Assembly (NCBI RefSeq): GCF_003369915.1
Contig: NC_046673.1
Coordinates: 17,034,001-17,098,000 of the forward strand
From: Drosophila miranda
Taxonomy: Eukaryota > Arthropoda > Insecta > Diptera > Drosophilidae
Direction of reading: 5' to 3'
Length of the DNA: 64,000 nt
Shown: piece by piece, positions 53,159 through 64,000 of the stretch
How the letters are laid out: every line of letters starts with the position of its first letter
Position numbering within the stretch: position 1 is the first letter of the stretch
The notes under the pieces: generated by a model
Told to the model about the DNA's origin: nothing
Databases searched by the model: none
What the model saw: only the letters and a program-made list of their open reading frames with translations
Program-made: the position numbers and the translations under genes

Positions 53159-54110
53159 AGCAATCAAGAACGAGAGGGAGACGGAAACGGAAACGGAGAC
53201 GGAGTCGGAGGAACCAGCGGATGGGAGGGACTTGGCCATCTTGTTGATCTATACCTTAAAACAACAACAATAAACCCCCCGTTTTTTTAAAATCATACTT
53301 TACATATCGTAAGAAACGCAAATCAATATTTATTGATTTCTTGAGAGATTGTACATATACGCCGCATACGATACGGTGGGCTTCGAGAAGCATCCAATGT
53401 TTATACGAGTAATAATGTTGTACACGATGAACGACGAATGATGCTGAGCCGAATAATACGTTTATTTTACTTATTATTTTTTTATTTTGCTTTTTTTTTA
53501 CTTTTCATAATACTCAGTCGCTCCCCTCCCCCTCCCCACCGTAATACATACATGTAGGCGCATATGTAAAACCTTAATTTAGAGATTAGTTTATGTAAAT
53601 AAGATTAAGACCTCTCTTGCGTTTTTTTTTTTCGATTTTTTTGTATAATTTTATACGGAGCCTCTCTAAAGACCGCGCAATATAGTCGTCTCGCCTGCTC
53701 CTCGACAGCCTGGTACAGGTTTAATACCGTTATAAAGGAGGTGCCGTTTCGTTTTGGACAGACCAGTACGTTCAAAAATGTGTGTTTCGTTTGGTTCTAC
53801 AATCATTTGCGGAGAAGACAGACGACGGCATTTAATATAGATATATGCAGATATATATATTAGTAGTGTTAGTAGATCTGATGTGTATGTAGTAGTACAG
53901 TGCCCTTGTAGTATGTAAACGAGAGATGAAATAGGCTAAGAAAAGTACCGACCGTTTACCGATCCTTGATCGAAAGAGAAGCAATCACACACCGCCCCCA
54001 CTCACAAAATGTAGCCTTAGGAATGCGCCTCGAAATAAAACAAAAAATGAGAGAAAAATCCATTAATAGAACGTTGGGCAAATGAATGTTTTCTAAGCCT
54101 AAGAATAAAA
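53159..54110 (+). other. 3' UTR of the SINHCAF-type gene
   Basis: No coding frame. Possible AATAAA signals occur at 53,269-53,274, 54,034-54,039 and around 54,104. The later ones would give a UTR of about 0.9 kb ending some 300 bp before the convergent HGSNAT transcript. Confidence 0.55.
54034..54039 (+). terminator. Candidate poly(A) signal, SINHCAF-type gene
   Basis: AATAAA in an A-rich context at the far end of the 3' UTR. An earlier copy at 53,269 could give a shorter isoform. Choice between them is not possible from sequence. Confidence 0.4.
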
Positions 54111-54428
54111 CTAAAAACATTTCAAAAATAAAACACGCACAACAGTCTTTTTGTCATTACTGTGTTCCCAGATCCAGTTCCGAGGAATCGAAGCCCCTAA
54201 CTTGAAGAATTGTGCGCTAGCACACCAGATAAAAGGAGAATTTTTTCGGGGCTTAACTCGAAATCTGGCAATTGTTTCAGACTGCTGCGGGCCTCCTTTC
54301 AGCAATAGAAAAGAGTGGAACAAACTTAAGGACAATTAAAATTTGTTTGTGTACCGAAATGGCACGAGCGAGCCGCCCTTAAATGGGTTAAGCTTGTTGC
54401 AGACTGACAAGCAGGTTACAGGTTAACA

Positions 54429-54434
54429 TTTATT
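54429..54434 (-). terminator. Candidate poly(A) signal, HGSNAT gene
   Basis: AATAAA on the minus strand 33 bp beyond the HGSNAT stop codon, implying a very short 3' UTR. It leaves about 0.3 kb to the convergent SINHCAF-type transcript end. Confidence 0.55.
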
Positions 54435-54466
54435 GGAAGCAAAATGAGGTTTAAAATCGAATAGGC

Positions 54467-56756
54467 CTAGAGACTATAGTAAAATTCGTGGGCGTCCAGG
54501 TAGAGGGCAATGCCCACCCAGAGGAGTGTGTTCCACGTGGACTCGAGCAGCAGCAGAAAGTGGGTGTTCATGGGCCCGAGACGCCAGTGCCAGGGTAGCA
54601 TCTTGTGCAGGACAGAATGGCCCACGTACATGATGATGGCGTTCATGCCACATTCGGAAAAGGGCCAGCCCGACCACCAGCCGTCGCGCACATCGATGAT
54701 GTAGTAGAGCAGGGCCAGCAGCAGAAGGGCCACGCTGACGGTGACAAACACAAACGAAAGCGACCAGAGGTTCTTGTTCACGGGTATTACGCCACCCTCC
54801 CGGGAGAAGCCGCACAGAGCACCACCGACGAGCCCCAGGAGCACGGAGAGGAGCAGCCAGCGCCTAAGGCGGGTCTGCCAGGTGGTATGGACGAGGAGCG
54901 TGAGACCGGCAAAGGCGCCCAACAGTACCTGGACAATGCTGAGAAGGCAGCCTGCAAGTACAGACTTACAGAATTCTGTAGATATTCTGAAGATATTCGA
55001 GACTCACCAAAGACTCCCTCCGGATCGAAGGCACTGGAGTCGTACACATACTTGGCTGTGGGATGCTGGTAGATATGCGCATTGCCCAGGACCTGCAGGT
55101 CCACATAGCCAGCTGCGCCGCCAATGCAGTTCGGATGCGCAGCCAGGTCGTGCTTTCCGCCGGGCCCCAAATAGCCGCGCGGACAGCCGGGCACAGGCAG
55201 GCCGAAGGTGAGGCCCAGATAAGCGGCGATCAGGGCCAGGAGCACGGCCAGCTCCCCGCTGAACAGACAGACATCGTATATGGCCCGATGCCAGGCGCGC
55301 TGTGGCTGGACCTGTTCGCGGCGGCTGCAGAGGGTGTGCAGGATGCCGACAATAAGGAAGGCAATCCCGAAACGCTGCAGCACCCCCATGAGACGCAGTT
55401 GCTCCAGTGAGGGGCCGCTCATCGAGTTGAGGCAGAGGCCGATGGCAAACAATTTGATGGAGCGCCAGAGGATGCGCAGACAGATGCGGACCTTGCTGTT
55501 GCCGCGCGAGAGCTGTGCCTTGACCGAGAGAGGTATGCAGACGCCCATGATCCACAGGAAGGAGGGGAAGACCAGGTCGGCGAGATGCAGGCCGTTCCAG
55601 GCGGCGTGCTCGATCCACGCATAGCCGCCGCCCCCGCTATTCACGAATATCATCAGAACAATGGACAGTCTGTGGAAGCGAAAACCGGGTGATTAATGGT
55701 AGTGCTGCTGGTACTGCTCCCGGCAGTTACCCGCGGAACGTGTCCAGACTTCGCAGTCGCTTACGCTGCGTGGCCTTCGCAGCAGCCGCTCCAATGCTGT
55801 CCGCCGCGGCAGCAGCCTCATCGTAGCGGTAGCAACGCCAGGCGCAGCTTCCCAGCTTCAGGAGGATTAGCACGGCGGCCACCAGCACGAACACGGAAAG
55901 GAACGCTGCAAAGAGATAGCTTTGCTTCAGTTTCAATAACAGGGGGCGGGGGAAGGGGGCAGGGGCATGGGAGCACTCACCGTAGTTGATGGGCACGCCC
56001 GGCTTGTCCACGGCAAAGTCGCAGGTGCCGTTGGGCAGGAGCGTCAGATTGTAGACCCCGAACTCCTGCAGATCGGTGCGGCGCAGCCAGCAGAGGGCAG
56101 AGCTATGGGAGTGATAGGGAAATTTGATTAAATTTGAAGAGTAGAACATTCTCTGATAGCTGCCAATCGCGTCAAGTGCCACAAGCATTCGCTTAATTAA
56201 GTAATTTCGATTAAACGCCCACCGGGGGTGGCACCAGCTACCTAGCTGCTTACCGGTGGGGCGGTGGGGTAACGTAATACTTGTGGCTAACGGGGAAACA
56301 AACATATGCTAACCAAAAGAACAAACATGCACTTATGTGCATATGTATGTGTGTACGTGTACTCACACATTCTCGTGGGCATAGCGACCCTGATCGTGTT
56401 GAAAGATTTTGAAATTCAAAGCGTACTCCGTGCTCAGCTGTAACGGCTCCAACTGCTGTCCGCTGCCAGCAGCAGGCAGAGCTTTCACTTTCGTGTAGGG
56501 GCACTGGTGGTGGGAAGGGGAGGGGAGATCGAGATGTTTTCGATTTCATTAATTGTCATCGATTCAGGGGAGAAACCGATCCAAATTACTCGCAAATTGA
56601 TGGATACTCAACCGTATAGCACTCGTCGGAAAGCGTATAGAGATAGCTGGGCTCCCCGTATTCCGACCGCAGGTACATGTAGGCCTGGTCGACGGCGAGG
56701 TCGCGCATGTTTAGACCGCGCCACCTCGGATCAGTGTACTCCACTAGCAGCGACAT
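54467..56756 (-). CDS. HGSNAT: Heparan-alpha-glucosaminide N-acetyltransferase (HGSNAT)
   Basis: Six coding exons: 56756-56613, 56503-56367, 56102-55981, 55905-55731, 55669-55008, 54951-54467. All junctions are GT-AG and phase-consistent; 574 residues. A lumenal Cys-containing N-terminal part (to about residue 134) is followed by a membrane helix (AFLSVFVLVAAVLILLKL, about 135-152), a short cytosolic loop, and a block of about ten hydrophobic helices. The block opening RGLSIVLMIFVNSGGG then IEHAAWNGLHLADLVFP is the family signature; His214 aligns with the catalytic histidine of human HGSNAT. Known reaction: transfers acetyl from cytosolic acetyl-CoA across the lysosomal membrane to terminal glucosamine of heparan sulphate. 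The gene is head to head with TBCK about 700 bp away. I believe the D. melanogaster orthologue is CG6903. The start is the only ATG that opens the first exon; no classical signal peptide is visible. Confidence 0.92.
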
Positions 56757-57459
56757 AATTTTTGGGTCAAATCCGAGCCGTAGTCAATATGTTATCAATG
56801 CAAATTGCAGTGATAGCCACAGTGGGATGATGGTACGCAGTGGCCCGCTCGGCGTTACTGGCGACCGACTGAGCCTAACTAGTCAGAATTTATAGCTGGA
56901 GAGCGGCATGTTGGGTGCACAAATAAGAAAACAATTTCGAGTGCGCAATAAAAGTTAATTCGCAAGTGGATCAGCGCAACAACAACAACAGTAACCGTAA
57001 ACGAAAGCCAGTGCTGGGCAATGCCCAAAGCTCTAAAGAGTGGCCAGATGGGTGAAATCGCCTTCCAATAAATAGATTGAATTACCAGAATTTTAAAAAT
57101 TTCTTTGTTGGCGGATTGCGTTGTGGCCTCCACCGCTGTTTACAGCTGCATTGGGCTTTTGATTTATTTAAATAACAATATGGTTTAATTTCTTGATTAG
57201 TTTTGATCGATTGGTTGACTTTCAGACATTGTCCACTAGCCTTTTTAAATTGATAACAGAATTGGCGCGTCGGCTTTCCATTTGAGGGGGCGTATGCCTG
57301 ATGTGGCAGCGCCAACAGCTGTTCGCTCTGGGGACTCCGTTTCCAATAATTGTTGCTGCCGATGCAGGCTTGGCTTGCAATTGAGATTGAGTCCACCAAT
57401 AACGAAAGAGAGCAAGGAAGCAGGAAGAAGCGGAAAGCCATCCATCCGCCCCCCCATCA
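56757..57459. promoter_or_regulatory. Divergent intergenic region, HGSNAT / TBCK
   Basis: About 0.7 kb between two outward-facing start codons, so both promoters and 5' UTRs must fit here. I see no TATA box or strong motif-1 site. CAACAACAACAACAG near 56,978-56,992 and AT-rich stretches near 57,080-57,200 are the only obvious features. Confidence 0.6.
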
Positions 57460-60285
57460 ATGGCAATCAAACCTGAGACTCGCCTGTGCGCCGTCACCTT
57501 CTTTGCGAAACTGCATCCGGGCGATGTCTGCGGCAGCAATGGCTTGCCCCTCACCCCAAACTCGATAGCGATTCTGGGGCGTGCCCAGCGGCTGAAGGAG
57601 TTGCAGGATGAGCACCTGTGCCAGTATCTAGACGTTATTCGCGGCAAGCATGGTAACGTAACTGACCAAAGGACCCAGGTTGTGTATATTCCCTGTCTCA
57701 CATAGAGTATCCTTTCAGAACGAACCATTGTCGTATCGGAGTACGTGGGCTGCTCCCTGGAGGAGCATGTGAAGCGACACCCCCCGCTCAGTCTCGCACA
57801 AATCTTGCGCATCTTTTACCAGGTGGCCTGCGGCATAAATGTCCTCAGCCAGCATCATCTGGTGGCCCACAACCTGGAGCCAAAGAACATTCTGATCGCA
57901 CCGGACGGACGACTGAAGCTCTTCAACTACGGCCTCTATTTCATGACCAAGGGCGGTGCCTATGTGCCGTTCCCCGTGGGCAACATCCGCTACATGGCAC
58001 CGGAACGACTGCTCGGCCTCAATGGGAACGTCAAGAGCGATGTGTGGGCCCTGGCCATGCTTGTGGCGGAGCTGGTGCTAGGGCTGCAACTCTGGCCAAA
58101 GCTGAAAATCTCGAATGTAGTCAGGAAAATACTCGCCTTCGCCAGGAGTAACAATGTGCTGGAGAAGATCGCCCGGGAGCATCAGTGCTTCGAGGTCTAC
58201 CAGAACATGGACGCAGGGCTGCGGCAGCTGCTGGAGAAATGTCTCCACGCCAGTCCCGTCCAGCGACCACTGCCCAGGGAGCTGCTGGCCAATAAATGTT
58301 TCGCGGACATCCTGCAGGCCGAGGGAGAACGAGAGAAGGCCAAAGAAGATGAGTCGAAACAGCAGCTGGAGTCCCATTTACCGCCTCTCCCGCTGCTCCT
58401 GCGGTGTCCGCTGTCGCAAATCTATCACCTCTGGCAGCTGGCCGGTGGCGATGTCCAGGCGGAGCTCAAAAAGGAAGGCCTCATCCGCAGCGAGGCACCC
58501 ATCCTGGGCCTGCCGCAGATCGTGCGTCTGAATGGAGCCAGCGTCTGTCCGACTCGCAGCCAGTCGCACCTGATGGACGATCGCGTGGTGCCGCTCAAGC
58601 TGCAGGCCCTGCTACAGCGTCTCAGCCAGCTGCCGGCCTGTGTATACTTCCCGCTGCTCCACTCGCCGCGCTTCACGTCCCAGCATCAACAGTTTGTCCT
58701 CGAGCTGCAGCAGCTGCCGCTGGTCATTAGAGAGCGCGACATCGAGTACCAGTTCCATCGCGTGCGCCTGTTCGCCCGCCTGCTGCAAGCCTATCCCTAC
58801 ACGGCCGAGCTGCTGCAGCGGGAGGCGGCCATCGATATTCCGCCGCTGCTGCGAGGTGCTGTCTGGGCTGCCCTGCTGGAGGTGGTGCCGAACAGCGGCT
58901 ATGGGAAGATCGACAAGTTCACGCCAACGTCCACGGACAGGCAAATCGAGGTAGACATTCCGCGATGCCACCAGTACGACGAGCTCTTGTCCTCGCCCGA
59001 CGGCCACCGGAAGTTGAGGCGACTGCTCAAGGCCTGGGTGACGGCCCATCCACAGTATGTCTACTGGCAGGGCCTGGACTCGCTGACGGCACCCTTTCTC
59101 TATCTGAACTTCAACAATGAGGGTGAGTTGCTCCTGCGCGGGTGGGACTACCACGTTGTGTGATCATACGTTTTGGCTCTGGCTTCTTGCAGAGTTGGCC
59201 TTTCTGAGCCTCTTCCGATTCATACCGAAGTACTTGCACTGGTTCTTCCTCAAGGATAACTCGGCCATCATCAAGGAGTATCTGAGCAAGTTCTCGCAGC
59301 TAACAGCCTTCCACGAGCCGCTCCTCGCCCAGCATTTATCCAGCATCAGTTTCATTCCGGAGCTCTTTGCCATTCCCTGGTTCCTGACCATGTTCTCTCG
59401 TGAGTTGCAACCGTGAGTTCCGGCCTATGGGACAGCCTTAACTGAATCGTCCTTGTAGATGTGTTTCCGCTGCACAAGATCCTGCACTTGTGGGACAAGC
59501 TGATGCTGGGCGACAGCTCTTATCCGCTGTTCATCGGCATCGCCATTCTGCGGCAACTGAGGAGTACGCTGCTCGACTCGGGCTTCAACGAGTGCATACT
59601 GCTCTTCTCCGATCTGCCCGACATCGTGATGGAGACCTGTGTGATTGAGTCGCAGAAGATGTACGAGGCGACACCAAAGAGCATCACGCATCGCCAGCAC
59701 GCCCTCCGCTCCCAGCCGCCCCAGTCTCTGGTTTGTGTTTGCGGTACCAACAGAGTCTCCGAAAGGTCTCAGATATCTAACCAGTCTTGCTTCTTTCTCT
59801 TCATCTTTATCCGCAGGACATTGGCCTGTCTGATGTGGAGTTGAAGCATCTGCAGCTGGAGCAGTGTCCTCGCATCAGTGCCAAAGATGTGCAGCATTTG
59901 CTGCTCCATTCCCCCGCCGATCTGGCCCTCATCGATCTGCGGAGCGTGGTCGACTACGGACATGTGCATGTACCGCACAGCATCAACATACCGTTCGCGA
60001 CGGTGCAGCTGGGCGAGCAGCGTCTGGAGGCGCTAAATGTTCCACATCTGGAGGCGCAGCTGCGGGGAAGGATTGTGGTCTGTGTGAGCGTCATTCATCA
60101 GAATGCAGTGGAGGTGAGCAGCCGACTGAAGGCACAAAATACGTTTTTCTATCTATTCTGTTTTCATTTCCATATCACAGTTCTCGCACTTTCTGGTGGC
60201 CTGCGGCGTCCAACGCACTTGCATTCTACACAAGGGATTCAATGTCCTGCACTCCATCGAGCCGAATATACTAATCTCGAATTGA
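57460..60285 (+). CDS. TBCK: TBC domain-containing protein kinase-like (TBCK)
   Basis: Six exons: 57460-57652, 57719-59122, 59193-59399, 59459-59730, 59817-60113, 60181-60285; 825 residues with all phases closing. The start is supported by [23 protein letters not shown], matching the human N-terminus. Residues about 1-260 are a pseudokinase: the HRD position reads HNLE (His115) and the DFG position reads NYG (Asn134), so phosphotransfer is unlikely. Residues about 437-645 are a TBC domain with [15 protein letters not shown] and YWQGLDSL, typical of Rab-GAP folds. Residues about 715-815 are a rhodanese-like domain ([23 protein letters not shown]) without the CxxGxR active-site loop. In animals TBCK is tied to mTORC1 signalling and endolysosomal mRNA transport. 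I believe the D. melanogaster orthologue is CG4041. Confidence 0.94.
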
Positions 60286-60824
60286 TCGATCGAACGCCTA
60301 TATGCATCGTCCTCTCATCGCTACTCTTCCCGTTCGGCTAGCCTAAGCGCACGCACTGTACAATATTGATATTTTGTAAAATGCTACATATAGTACTTTT
60401 CGTATGTTGATGTATTGTACCATATATGTATGTGTAGGTAATATTTATAACCTTTGAATACGGTATGTGTTTTATTGCTCACTCCATGACTTCTATCGAA
60501 ACACCATGATTCTCCGTGGAGCGGGTCCTTGGAGCAGTATCATTCTGCTGAAGGTTGTGGCTCATTTGATGTGGATCCGAATTGCCGAGATCTCGCGCTC
60601 TTTTAGAGATTCAATTGGAGGAAAATGGGCAGATCCTCCAAAATGCATCAACAAGATGCATCTTTAGAGGCTCACGTGCCTCAACATCAAGATACCTGAT
60701 ACTTAAAGGAAATGGCTATTTGATGCGGAAACGCTACCTCTAGATGTTATAATTATTTGTATATCCATAGAGTAGATTCCCCTACTTAGTATTGCTAATC
60801 TTCGGGAATGGTTTGACCAATAAT
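60286..60824. other. 3' UTRs and spacer between TBCK and Paics
   Basis: No coding frame of note. The TBCK 3' UTR ends somewhere in the AT-rich 60,350-60,470; I see no perfect AATAAA there. The remainder is spacer before the convergent Paics 3' end. Confidence 0.5.
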
Positions 60825-60844
60825 TTGTTGTAATTTTTGTATTA

Positions 60845-60850
60845 TTTATT
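60845..60850 (-). terminator. Paics: Candidate poly(A) signal of Paics
   Basis: AATAAA on the minus strand about 165 bp past the Paics stop codon. Confidence 0.5.
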
Positions 60851-60860
60851 AGTTCTTGAT

Positions 60861-60945
60861 ACCCTTCGACTACACAGGGTATCCCTAGCTCGAGTCATGC
60901 TATGCTTAACACTAGAAAAGTAAGAAACGGGTATAATCAAAACAA
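60861..60945. repeat. GATACCCT...AGGGTAT inverted repeat, dispersed-repeat remnant
   Basis: ATACCCT and AGGGTAT lie as an inverted pair about 10 bp apart and are followed by AAGTAAGAAACGGGTATAAT. This arrangement is reminiscent of ends of dispersed fly repeats, and it lies in the Paics 3' UTR. The family is not identified. Confidence 0.4.
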
Positions 60946-61014
60946 AAAGATTCAAAAAAATGCAAACGAAGGGGGTAGAGGAGTGGGAATGTAGTAGAAG
61001 TTCGCTTGCGAAAC

Positions 61015-62976
61015 TTAGGCACTGCGAACGCCGCGCAGCTCCTTGTCAGCCTTCTTGAGGGTGATAAAGTTATTGAGGCCCTTGACCCGCAGTCTGGACC
61101 AGATCATGAAGTTGCCCAGGCCCAGAATGGTGGCGGCATGTAGGGCCGCCGCCTCCGGATAGAGAACGGTGGCACAGCCGAGGCCCGAGGGCAGATTCAG
61201 GCTGGACCAGACATCGACCTGCATGTTGTCGGACTTGACGGGCGGGCAGTTGATCACCGGATAGTTGGTGCTGCCCGATACCACCGGGCCCAGTCCATTG
61301 GAGCGTCCGGCTACGGCCACAAAGATAAGGTTGTTCATCACCGACTCGTACTCCCGGACGATGCGAAGCGTCTCTTCCGGTCCCTTGTGGGCTGAGCTGA
61401 CGCGCAGCTCCACGTTGAGGCCCAGAGAGCGGCAGCTGGTGGCGATCTTCTCGCTGTGCGAGGTGTCCGAGGCGCTGCCCATGAGCACCACCACCAGGTG
61501 GTCCTTGCGCGGCACAATATCCGCCAGCTGCTCCGACACCCAGATAAAGTTGCGCTTAACCGTGTCGAGGTCACTGGACGTGACCGATGTGAGGTTGCGG
61601 TACACCTGCTTGTCGACCATCAGGCGCTTGTCGCCCGACGGCCAGAGACGCCACGAGTCCGAGTCTATAATGTCGGCCAGCACAATGTTGCCATCGGCAT
61701 CGATGCCGAACTCCACCTTCATGTCGATCAGCGCACAGTTCTTTGTCTGCCAGGCCCGCTCCAGTATCTCGAAAACCAGCAGAGTCGTCCGGCGCATAAT
61801 GTCCACCTCGTCCTGGCCTAGCGATTCAGAGGTAAGTTACGGCTGTGAACGGGTGGGTTCGATGCGATGGTTGCTTGAAGTGTGCTTACCAATTGGCAGG
61901 CCATTGAGCTCGAATTTGGCTGAGATTATCTGCTCCTCGCTCCACTGGGGATCGTGGTTGGCGTCATCCTTGAAGAAGGTCTCCTGTTTGGGTGGTGAGA
62001 ATCTAGCGGATAAAATAGATATAATATTATATTCAGACTAAACAAACTGACTAATCGATTAGAATGGGGCTAAACCATAGACTGAATGGATTTAACATGG
62101 GCAACATTTCAAATCGTGATTAATATTCAAGAACTATGTTAGGAGGCTTTGTTACTGCATTGCATGCCATAACTATTTTGTAAGGCCTTTTCCTTTGCTT
62201 TAAATTTGAAATCGAGATTCTCTGACGAAACCTAAAAACGGATTGCATACGGAATGGTTTTCGGCCTGCCTCCGATGACTTTTGCAATGTTATTCGAGAT
62301 GAGGGGATGGATGGGAGATGCTTATCGGAACTGTCGTTGACCTCGCGAGCAGTGCAGTGCAGTGCATCGATTGCAGTTTAATTTGTTTACCGCAGCAGCG
62401 TGAAACGTCAACGTTGGTTGATATGCGGCGGGATGGGATCGAAGGCGCCGATAACCTCGGCATGAATGCCACTAACCTGTAGCCCTCCGGCACGCCGACA
62501 TTGCGCTTGAGGAACGATCCAGTGGCCAGGCGTCGAGTTACCCACTCGATGGGTATCATCTCGCATTTGCGGGCAATAAAGGCCTTCGCCCCGCAATGCT
62601 TCACATAGGCAGTGCGTATACCTATTGAATTTTCGAATGTTCCACATAAGTTCCACAACACACCATACACAAAACAAAGCTGCGGTTGACGACTCACCAG
62701 CCTCGTTGAGCAGGCGAAAGACCTGGCCGTTGGTGGTGTTCGAGATCTCCGCCTTGCCGGCCAAATCATGCGCCTTGACACCATCGCCGGCAGTGATGCG
62801 ATCCTTGCTCAGCAGCAGACACAGTCCGGGATGCTCGGGCAGGTCGTACACCTGCTTGGTCTTCCCCTCGATCAGAACCTTGCCAAGCTTATAGCCCTCA
62901 ACTGCGGGACCGATGGATAGCGTTTGATAGGGATACATATATTTACTTTTTTTTACTTACTGGATGTAGTTGTCAT
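61015..62976 (-). CDS. Paics: Bifunctional SAICAR synthetase / AIR carboxylase (Paics, ade5)
   Basis: Five coding exons: 62976-62961, 62901-62698, 62621-62477, 62002-61890, 61817-61015; all GT-AG with closing phases, 426 residues. The first coding exon has only 16 nt and reads MTTTS, joined through a 59-nt intron to [21 protein letters not shown]. Residues about 8-255 form the SAICAR synthetase domain ([14 protein letters not shown] ATP loop, [49 protein letters not shown]). Residues about 265-426 form the class II AIR carboxylase domain ([51 protein letters not shown]). It catalyses two consecutive steps of cytosolic de novo purine synthesis (AIR to CAIR to SAICAR). The order, synthetase first, is the animal arrangement. 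It is convergent with TBCK. Confidence 0.95.
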
Positions 62977-63350
62977 CGTTCTTGCTTCTAATTTTCTGAT
63001 AAATACGAATTAAATTCAATTTGTTTCTGATGTTCTCCTTCTCTTTCACTATTTTCACGTGTTGCGCGCTTCGCTTTGTGCTTGATATTCGCGTGTGCTT
63101 CTCAATCTCTCTCTCTCTCTCTGTCTCTCTCTCTCGTTCTTGTTCTGCTCCGCTTTAGGTCTCAAAGCGAAATGTGCGCCGACAGAACAGTTTCGACGAC
63201 TTTATAATAACAAAAAAAGAAACAACAAAAATTAAGAAAAATTGGTTATCGCTCGCATCCTACCCACACACTGTCATATTTCAGAGACAGTGTGCGTGTG
63301 TGTGTGCATGCGTGCGAAGCGTAGGCATAGCAACGGGTTTTTAGATACCC
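62977..63350 (-). promoter_or_regulatory. Paics: Paics 5' UTR and promoter region
   Basis: Directly upstream of the ATG. A CT/GA tract at 63,106-63,134 (GAGA-type on the minus strand) is a plausible promoter-proximal element. An imperfect 10-bp inverted repeat (ACACACTGTC / GACAGTGTGC) lies near 63,267-63,297. The start site is not defined. Confidence 0.45.
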
Positions 63351-64000
63351 TACAGTGGATAGACGCTTTTGGCTGCTTTGCTAATGACATTACCCTTTGC
63401 TAACTGACTAATTGAAAAAAACAGAGATAGACTTATGGGAAATGCATGCAGTGAGAGCGAGAGAAATATATGCGTCGCTTTCCGGTTGAGCTGGGAGTCG
63501 CTCTGCGGCAGATTCCTTACACTTTTCAGATCCAATTTTGCTAGCTACCCAGCTTCCAAGCAAGGTATTCCATATTCGAATCAAGTTCAGATATGATTCA
63601 GTTTTCAGCACGCTACCCTCCAGACTGGCGGTCATTTGAGGCTAACATACGTCCTTCCAGGCACTCCGCACAGATCAATCGGCGATAATGGGCGCGTCAT
63701 CACGTCGTTAGCCTGTCATATGGAAGGTAAACAAAAATATTTTTGTTTCGCCTTTTTCCCTCATAAAAATAAACTTTTCCTCCGACACGGTTTCCGCAGG
63801 CCATATGTCAGGATTGTGGATCGGTTGCCAAGTGCAAGGGAAAAAATTAGCAATCAACCAGAAATCTTGCAATTGTGCAAAGAATATGTAAAACGAATAA
63901 TCTTTTGGGCTTGCAGAAGGAAAAGGAGAAAGTCGCATGCCTATATAGTCTCATAGTAGGCTTTATCATAAAAACTTCCACATTTCAGGTAAATGTTTTG
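63351..64000. other. Window end, possible start of a neighbouring gene
   Basis: A plus-strand frame of 106 codons (63,636-63,956) contains possible splice signals: donor GTAAAC at 63,727, acceptor TTTCCGCAG at about 63,799, and CATTTCAG with GTAAAT at the very end. The peptide has no family resemblance I recognise. It may be 5' UTR exons of a gene beyond the window. Confidence 0.3.

Noticed and set aside
62902..62938. Alternative Paics start reading MYPYQTL
   Set aside because: It lies in the 59-nt intron; the spliced 16-nt first exon gives the conserved N-terminus with correct phase.

Overview
The window is eukaryotic nuclear DNA from a fruit fly (Drosophila, subgenus Sophophora; an obscura-group species is my guess from the repeat-rich style, not something I can prove). 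The evidence is compact GT-AG introns, fly-like protein sequences, abundant short tandem repeats and five recognisable fly genes. The orthologues I recognise (Ptp4E, the HGSNAT gene, TBCK, Paics) are X-linked in D. melanogaster as far as I recall, so Muller element A is likely.

Layout. Positions 1-26,470 hold no gene I can support: this is AT-rich to mixed non-coding DNA full of microsatellites, a 112-bp tandem duplication (2.5 kb), homopolymer G/C tracts and a pair of diverged repeats 4.4 kb apart (17.1 and 21.5 kb). Positions 26,470-43,600 are the receptor tyrosine phosphatase gene Ptp4E on the minus strand. I resolved ten coding exons with consistent splice phases, giving 1,761 residues from the inner start codon: signal peptide, FN3 array, one transmembrane helix, one PTP domain, and an acidic, Gln-rich tail. 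Upstream of it sits a decayed hAT transposon (43,600-45,666) whose ends are built of TATCGAT-type motifs. Next is a 1.5-kb segment bounded by roughly 80-bp inverted repeats made of core-promoter-motif-6-like sequence.

Positions 47.3-54.1 kb hold a plus-strand gene of the SINHCAF/FAM60A family (Sin3-HDAC complex subunit). A compact housekeeping cluster follows: HGSNAT (lysosomal heparan-alpha-glucosaminide N-acetyltransferase, minus, six coding exons, 574 aa), TBCK (pseudokinase-TBC-rhodanese protein, plus, six exons, 825 aa), and Paics/ade5 (bifunctional purine-synthesis enzyme, minus, five exons, 426 aa). HGSNAT and TBCK are head to head about 0.7 kb apart. SINHCAF/HGSNAT and TBCK/Paics are convergent pairs. 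The last kilobase is the Paics 5' region and perhaps the start of another gene.

The genes are functionally unrelated (axon and tracheal receptor signalling, chromatin repression, lysosomal degradation, Rab/mTOR-linked signalling, purine synthesis), as is normal for fly gene neighbourhoods. I found no tRNA, rRNA, CRISPR or bacterial-type feature. The most unusual content is repeat and regulatory architecture: TCGATA-rich arrays in Ptp4E introns and in the hAT ends, and the inverted promoter-like repeats near 45.7/47.3 kb. Splice sites and exon limits were read by eye from GT/AG context and checked for phase arithmetic; UTR limits and transcription starts are inferences.
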